Shown here piece after piece: positions 39,156-42,880 of a stretch of DNA of 42,880 bases. The translations under genes and the position numbers were made by a program. The first letter of the stretch is position 1; each line of letters starts with the position of its first letter. Origin of the DNA: Fimenecus sp045613585 (GTDB taxonomy: Bacteria > Bacillota > Clostridia > Oscillospirales > Acutalibacteraceae); NCBI GenBank assembly GCA_045613585.1, contig JAZLBG010000076.1, positions 1-42,880 of the forward strand, written 5' to 3'. Under the pieces are notes generated by a model. The model saw nothing but the letters and a program-made list of their open reading frames with translations. It made no database searches and had not been told where the DNA came from.

Positions 39156-41990
39156 ATGAAAAAGAAACTCACTATCAATTCCCTTGCATTGGGGAATTTG
39201 AAACAAAGACGCAAACAATATACCATTCTCATTATTGGCATCATCCTTGCAATCGTATTTTCATCAGGTACTCTTTTCTTCATTTCCTGCAATCAGTCTT
39301 CAAACGAAGAATTTCAAAGACGCAACATAGGTAATTATTTCGGTTATTATTTTAATCCTCCTGATGCGTTTGATGTTGAGGGTGGTAAAAAAGACGGTTA
39401 TATTGAAAAATACGGTTACGCTCATATTCTCGGCTATGCTTATACAGATGCAGAAGAAATTGACAAAGGTACACCTATTGCGTGGTTTGACGACAATGCA
39501 AAAGACCTTTATTATGTGGCACTTAAAGAGGGTAAATACCCTGAAAACAAAGGTGAAATTGCATTGGAATCAGATGCAGCACTTCGTCTTGGGTTGGATG
39601 CAAAGGTCGGCGAAAAAATTTCACTTTCGGTTCTTAATGCAAACGGAACAGATTTTAGTACAACTGCAACAGAGAAAACATATAAAATCGTTGGTATTCT
39701 TACAGACAAAAGAAAAAATCTTGAATATTATGATAACACCGTTCCTACAATCCCAGCAGCATTTGTAAGCGAAAAAGAAGTAGTTGATATAGGTGGTAAA
39801 GAAATTTTAGCTTTATATTTCAACCCTACAAAAGAATCACTTGAAAACACTATAAAAATACAAGACGGTGAATACACCTACATAAATACTGTTTTTGAAC
39901 AGGAATTCTTATTTAAATTCTATGATACGATAAGAGAACAAACAGGTAAAGATGGTATTACAGACATTATTACAAATGTAACTTCTCATTATTACAACAC
40001 CAACAGTCAGGTGCTTAACTCGTCTATTCTCACAATCACACTTACTGTTGTGCTTATGATTGCATCCTGCATTGGTATTATCAACGCATTTTCGACTAAT
40101 CTTCAGGAAAGACGCAAACAGATTGGCATGCTTCGTGCAGTTGGTGCAACAAGAAGACAAATTATCAATATTTTTGGCAGAGAGACTTTTATAATCGCAT
40201 TGATTTGTGCCCCAATCGGTGTTGCAATTTCTTATTTTGGTGTAAAACTTTTTGCAACAATTATGGGTGAAGATTACATTTTTATTCCTGATATGAAGGT
40301 CCTTTTCGGTAGTGCAGCAATAAGTATTGTTTGTGTTATGCTTGCTGCAATGATTCCACTTTTCAAAGCATCAAGAATTTCGCCAATGCAGGCAATAAGA
40401 AATGTTGAACTTACTCGCAAAATGAAACGCAAGAAGATTAAAACACAGAAAGAATTTAATGTTCCTAAACTTCTTGCAAAACGCAGTATAAAGTTCTATA
40501 AAGCAAAGCAAGTTGGTGTCAGCATTATTCTTGCTCTTACAATTTTTATGTCCTGTTTCGGTTTATCTGTATTAAAAACAGAAATGAATGACAGTATGTG
40601 GAGTGTTTTTAACGCTTCTGATTATACTATAAGAAGAAATCTTTATTCAGCTGCTGTGCATGGAGTTAACTATCCGAATATGGACAAAAAGATACCACTT
40701 AATATGGTTCAGGATATTCTTGACTACCCCAAATTTACCAATGTGCGTGGATATAAAGAATGTGTTTCATATTTAACTGTTGACGAATACTCTGATTATA
40801 TGACATTAATTGACTTTTTAGCAATGGACCGTTATTGGTCAAATACAGACTATACCAAAGACGAACTTGAAGGATTAAGTTTCGATGAGCTTTGCGACCT
40901 CTGGCTTACTGGTGAAAGTAATTATTATCTTGAGCTTAAAGAAAAATCAAATTCACAACAAGAACTGTTCCGAATGGATATGATTGGATATGATGAGCAG
41001 ATTCTTGAAAAGTATGAAAACCAATTTGAAATTATTGACGGTAAAATCAATATAGATAAACTCAATTCGGGTGAAGAAATAATTCTTGTAGCCAAAGAAG
41101 AAATCGGGTTAGCAATTTCATTCGGTAAAGATAATATTGTTGACTCTTACGGTCTTCGTAATCTTGCCGTTAATCCTGATAAGTTTGACCACAGCAAAAT
41201 ATATGCCCCTCAGAAACTTGACTATAAGGCTGGAGACACAATACATATCCGTACAATCAATTCAGATGCTACGGAAGTTCCGTCAAATGACTATTTGATA
41301 CCTGGAAACGTAACTGTTTATGACAAAGAAGTTAAAATCGGTGCCATTGTAAGACCGTTCGGTTTTGACCAAAGAGATATGTATTCTCCCGGCGATTTGG
41401 GTGTTATAACAACCACAGCAGGATTAGAAAAAGTTGCAGGTACTCATATTGATTATGAACGCTTATTTATAGATTATGACGGTACTCTTGATGATGACGC
41501 TGATACAGCAGCAACCGGCTATCTTGAATCTTTGGTAGCGGGCAATTTTGAAGCACAGTCAGGTTATGCTCACGACAAAGAACATCTGTCATATATGAGA
41601 ATACTTATAATCTCATTACTTGCTATTGTGATTCTTTTCTTCTCAATATGTGCAAGTATTGTAAATAATGCTCTTACTGCAAAAATCCGTGAAAGCAAAA
41701 AGGAAATCGGCACACTTCGTGCAGTTGGTGCATCTGTAAAAGAGATTACAATGTCTTATGTGCGACAACTTTTTTCAATGTTCAGTTGGGGTTGCGGCAT
41801 TGGCTTTATCGCATATATTCTTACACACGTTATTGCTATGAGTATAAATGAAAATCTTGGGCTTTCATTTGAAGTATGGCCTGCAGTAATAATTTGTGTA
41901 CTGCTTTTCTCAATGTGCAGTCTTAACCTTTACCTTAAAATCAAAAAGGAAATGAAAAACAGTATTGTTGACAACATAAGAGAGTTATAA
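39156..41990 (+). CDS. ABC transporter permease with two FtsX domains
   Basis: A 944-residue membrane protein. One N-terminal span (ILIIGIILAIVFSSGTLFF) is followed by an extracellular domain of about 220 residues, three spans with the FtsX motif RRKQIGMLRAVGATRRQI, a further single span (ILALTIFMSCFGLSV), a second extracellular domain of about 330 residues and a final set of three spans with SKKEIGTLRAVGASVKEI. This is a fused tandem of two MacB-type permease halves. The ATG at 39156 is preferred (AGAGGTG upstream); GTG at 39147 is possible. The substrate is unknown, perhaps an antimicrobial peptide or cell-envelope molecule. Confidence 0.93.
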   Translation: MKKKLTINSLALGNLKQRRKQYTILIIGIILAIVFSSGTLFFISCNQSSNEEFQRRNIGNYFGYYFNPPDAFDVEGGKKDGYIEKYGYAHILGYAYTDAEEIDKGTPIAWFDDNAKDLYYVALKEGKYPENKGEIALESDAALRLGLDAKVGEKISLSVLNANGTDFSTTATEKTYKIVGILTDKRKNLEYYDNTVPTIPAAFVSEKEVVDIGGKEILALYFNPTKESLENTIKIQDGEYTYINTVFEQEFLFKFYDTIREQTGKDGITDIITNVTSHYYNTNSQVLNSSILTITLTVVLMIASCIGIINAFSTNLQERRKQIGMLRAVGATRRQIINIFGRETFIIALICAPIGVAISYFGVKLFATIMGEDYIFIPDMKVLFGSAAISIVCVMLAAMIPLFKASRISPMQAIRNVELTRKMKRKKIKTQKEFNVPKLLAKRSIKFYKAKQVGVSIILALTIFMSCFGLSVLKTEMNDSMWSVFNASDYTIRRNLYSAAVHGVNYPNMDKKIPLNMVQDILDYPKFTNVRGYKECVSYLTVDEYSDYMTLIDFLAMDRYWSNTDYTKDELEGLSFDELCDLWLTGESNYYLELKEKSNSQQELFRMDMIGYDEQILEKYENQFEIIDGKINIDKLNSGEEIILVAKEEIGLAISFGKDNIVDSYGLRNLAVNPDKFDHSKIYAPQKLDYKAGDTIHIRTINSDATEVPSNDYLIPGNVTVYDKEVKIGAIVRPFGFDQRDMYSPGDLGVITTTAGLEKVAGTHIDYERLFIDYDGTLDDDADTAATGYLESLVAGNFEAQSGYAHDKEHLSYMRILIISLLAIVILFFSICASIVNNALTAKIRESKKEIGTLRAVGASVKEITMSYVRQLFSMFSWGCGIGFIAYILTHVIAMSINENLGLSFEVWPAVIICVLLFSMCSLNLYLKIKKEMKNSIVDNIREL

Positions 41991-42002
41991 GGAGTGGAAA
42001 CT

Positions 42003-42880
42003 ATGAAAAAAATTATTACACTTCTTCTTTGCTTGGTTTTTATGCTTACCCCCGTTTCTGTTTTTGCAACAGATGGTGAAATGGAAAAAGAAATCGTAAT
42101 TGATAACTCAACACCACGATTTATGGTGACAAGTTATAAAGTTTCAAATGACAGTATTTCACCCGATTCAAAAACTGAACTTCAAATTACGTTTAAAAAT
42201 TACAGTTCAACAAAAGCACTTTACAACATAAAACTCACATTATCTGACCCAAGTGGTGAAATCATCACAACGGGAATGCCTACAAAGTTTGTGAAATCCG
42301 TTTCTGCTGGTTATACATATACCTGGACTGTTGAAGTTATGGCTACAAACACCGCCACAATCGGTGCACACGATTTACAAGTATCGGCGGAATATGAAGA
42401 CAAAAACTACAACTCATATTCTTCAAATGATACTGTAAGAGTAAATGTGCGTCAGCCTGTTGAATTGAGTTATAGCGGTGCAATTCTGCCTAAAAAAGTT
42501 ATTCAGGGCAACACACAAACAGTTGCAGTTGAACTTATGAACACAGGCAAAAGCACACTTTACAACTGCACTCTTCTTTTCGAGGTTGATAAGATGCAGA
42601 GTGGTGGGAGCACATTTGTTGGTAATATTGAACCCGCAGCAAGTAGTACAGGTACTGTAAATCTTCGTATTGATGATGACGCTTTAGGCGAAGTCAAAGG
42701 TAAAATCACAATCACCTATGAAGATGATTACGGTGAAAAATACGAAGAAACCATTGATGTTTCAACTGTAATTGAAGAAAAGGTTGAACAACTTACCACA
42801 GACAAAGATGATGAAAAAGAAAAGAAAAATCCGCAATGGTGGTTATTCTTGCTTTTAGGTCTTGTTGTAGGCGGTGCACT
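42003..42880 (+). CDS. Secreted CARDB-like protein, 3' end cut by the window
   Basis: At least 292 residues, open at the window end. A signal peptide (KKIITLLLCLVFMLTP, cleavage after VFA) is followed by two Ig-like CARDB-type domains: one near PRFMVTSYKVSNDSISP to SSNDTVRVNV and the other near VELSYSGAILPKKVIQG to YEETIDVST. A charged linker and the start of a membrane span (WWLFLLLGLVVGGAL) follow. AAGGAG precedes the ATG, 12 bases after the permease stop, so it belongs to the exporter operon. It may be an extracytoplasmic partner of the permease; that is an inference. Confidence 0.8.
   Translation, partial: MKKIITLLLCLVFMLTPVSVFATDGEMEKEIVIDNSTPRFMVTSYKVSNDSISPDSKTELQITFKNYSSTKALYNIKLTLSDPSGEIITTGMPTKFVKSVSAGYTYTWTVEVMATNTATIGAHDLQVSAEYEDKNYNSYSSNDTVRVNVRQPVELSYSGAILPKKVIQGNTQTVAVELMNTGKSTLYNCTLLFEVDKMQSGGSTFVGNIEPAASSTGTVNLRIDDDALGEVKGKITITYEDDYGEKYEETIDVSTVIEEKVEQLTTDKDDEKEKKNPQWWLFLLLGLVVGGA

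Overview
The window looks like part of the chromosome of a low-GC, probably endospore-forming Firmicute of the class Clostridia, most like the Ruminococcaceae/Oscillospiraceae. The basis is the AT-rich sequence with strong GGAGG-type ribosome sites, the sporulation genes (spmA, spmB, a spoIIM-like gene, a cwlD-like amidase), a lysine riboswitch over an asd-dapA-dapB operon, and a BspA-type leucine-rich-repeat surface protein. No rRNA or tRNA gene was recognised.

Layout. 1-8.2 kb: a repeat-rich surface protein, convergent spmB/spmA, then the excinuclease pair uvrB-uvrA. 8.2-11.75 kb (minus strand): an L-box-controlled lysine/diaminopimelate operon, asd-dapA-dapB, ending in a stand-alone pair of aspartokinase ACT domains. 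11.78-16.6 kb: queA-tgt (queuosine tRNA modification), yajC, a TIGR04086-like membrane protein and a spoIIM-like gene, convergent with xerD. 17.19-24.25 kb: an integrated filamentous phage (inovirus) of about 7.07 kb. It has Rep, a pV-like ssDNA-binding protein, a pVIII-like major coat protein, a Zot/pI assembly ATPase, a pIII-like adsorption protein, small membrane proteins and a divergent Cro/CI-type repressor with three operators. It is flanked by 45-bp direct repeats with a dif-like shape and has no integrase, which suggests it uses host Xer recombinases. 24.3-28.1 kb: an HD-domain hydrolase, a small membrane protein, a probable GME-fold protein, radA and a cwlD-like amidase. 28.2-29.9 kb: a secreted protein, an anti-sigma-like membrane protein and an ECF-type sigma factor broken by a 7-bp tandem duplication. 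30.1-32.7 kb: an ISL3-type transposase with a possible passenger gene. 32.8-36.5 kb: a 1252-residue STAND-type NTPase with a degenerate nuclease-like N-terminus, a candidate anti-phage gene. 36.7-42.9 kb: a two-component system, an ABC exporter and a secreted CARDB-like protein cut by the window end; the two operons share a direct-repeat box in front of their promoters.

How the genes work together. The lysine operon is controlled at transcription by riboswitch attenuation and possibly by a palindrome inside its promoter. The prophage runs one long minus-strand operon from a promoter whose spacer is an operator, with a hairpin after the coat gene as in Ff phages and a GC-rich hairpin cluster before rep that is the best candidate for its replication origin and/or packaging signal. 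Downstream lie a probably inactive (or switchable) sigma/anti-sigma module, a transposon, a candidate defence NTPase and a sensor-exporter module, typical of an accessory region. All calls come from reading the sequence; no database search was run.
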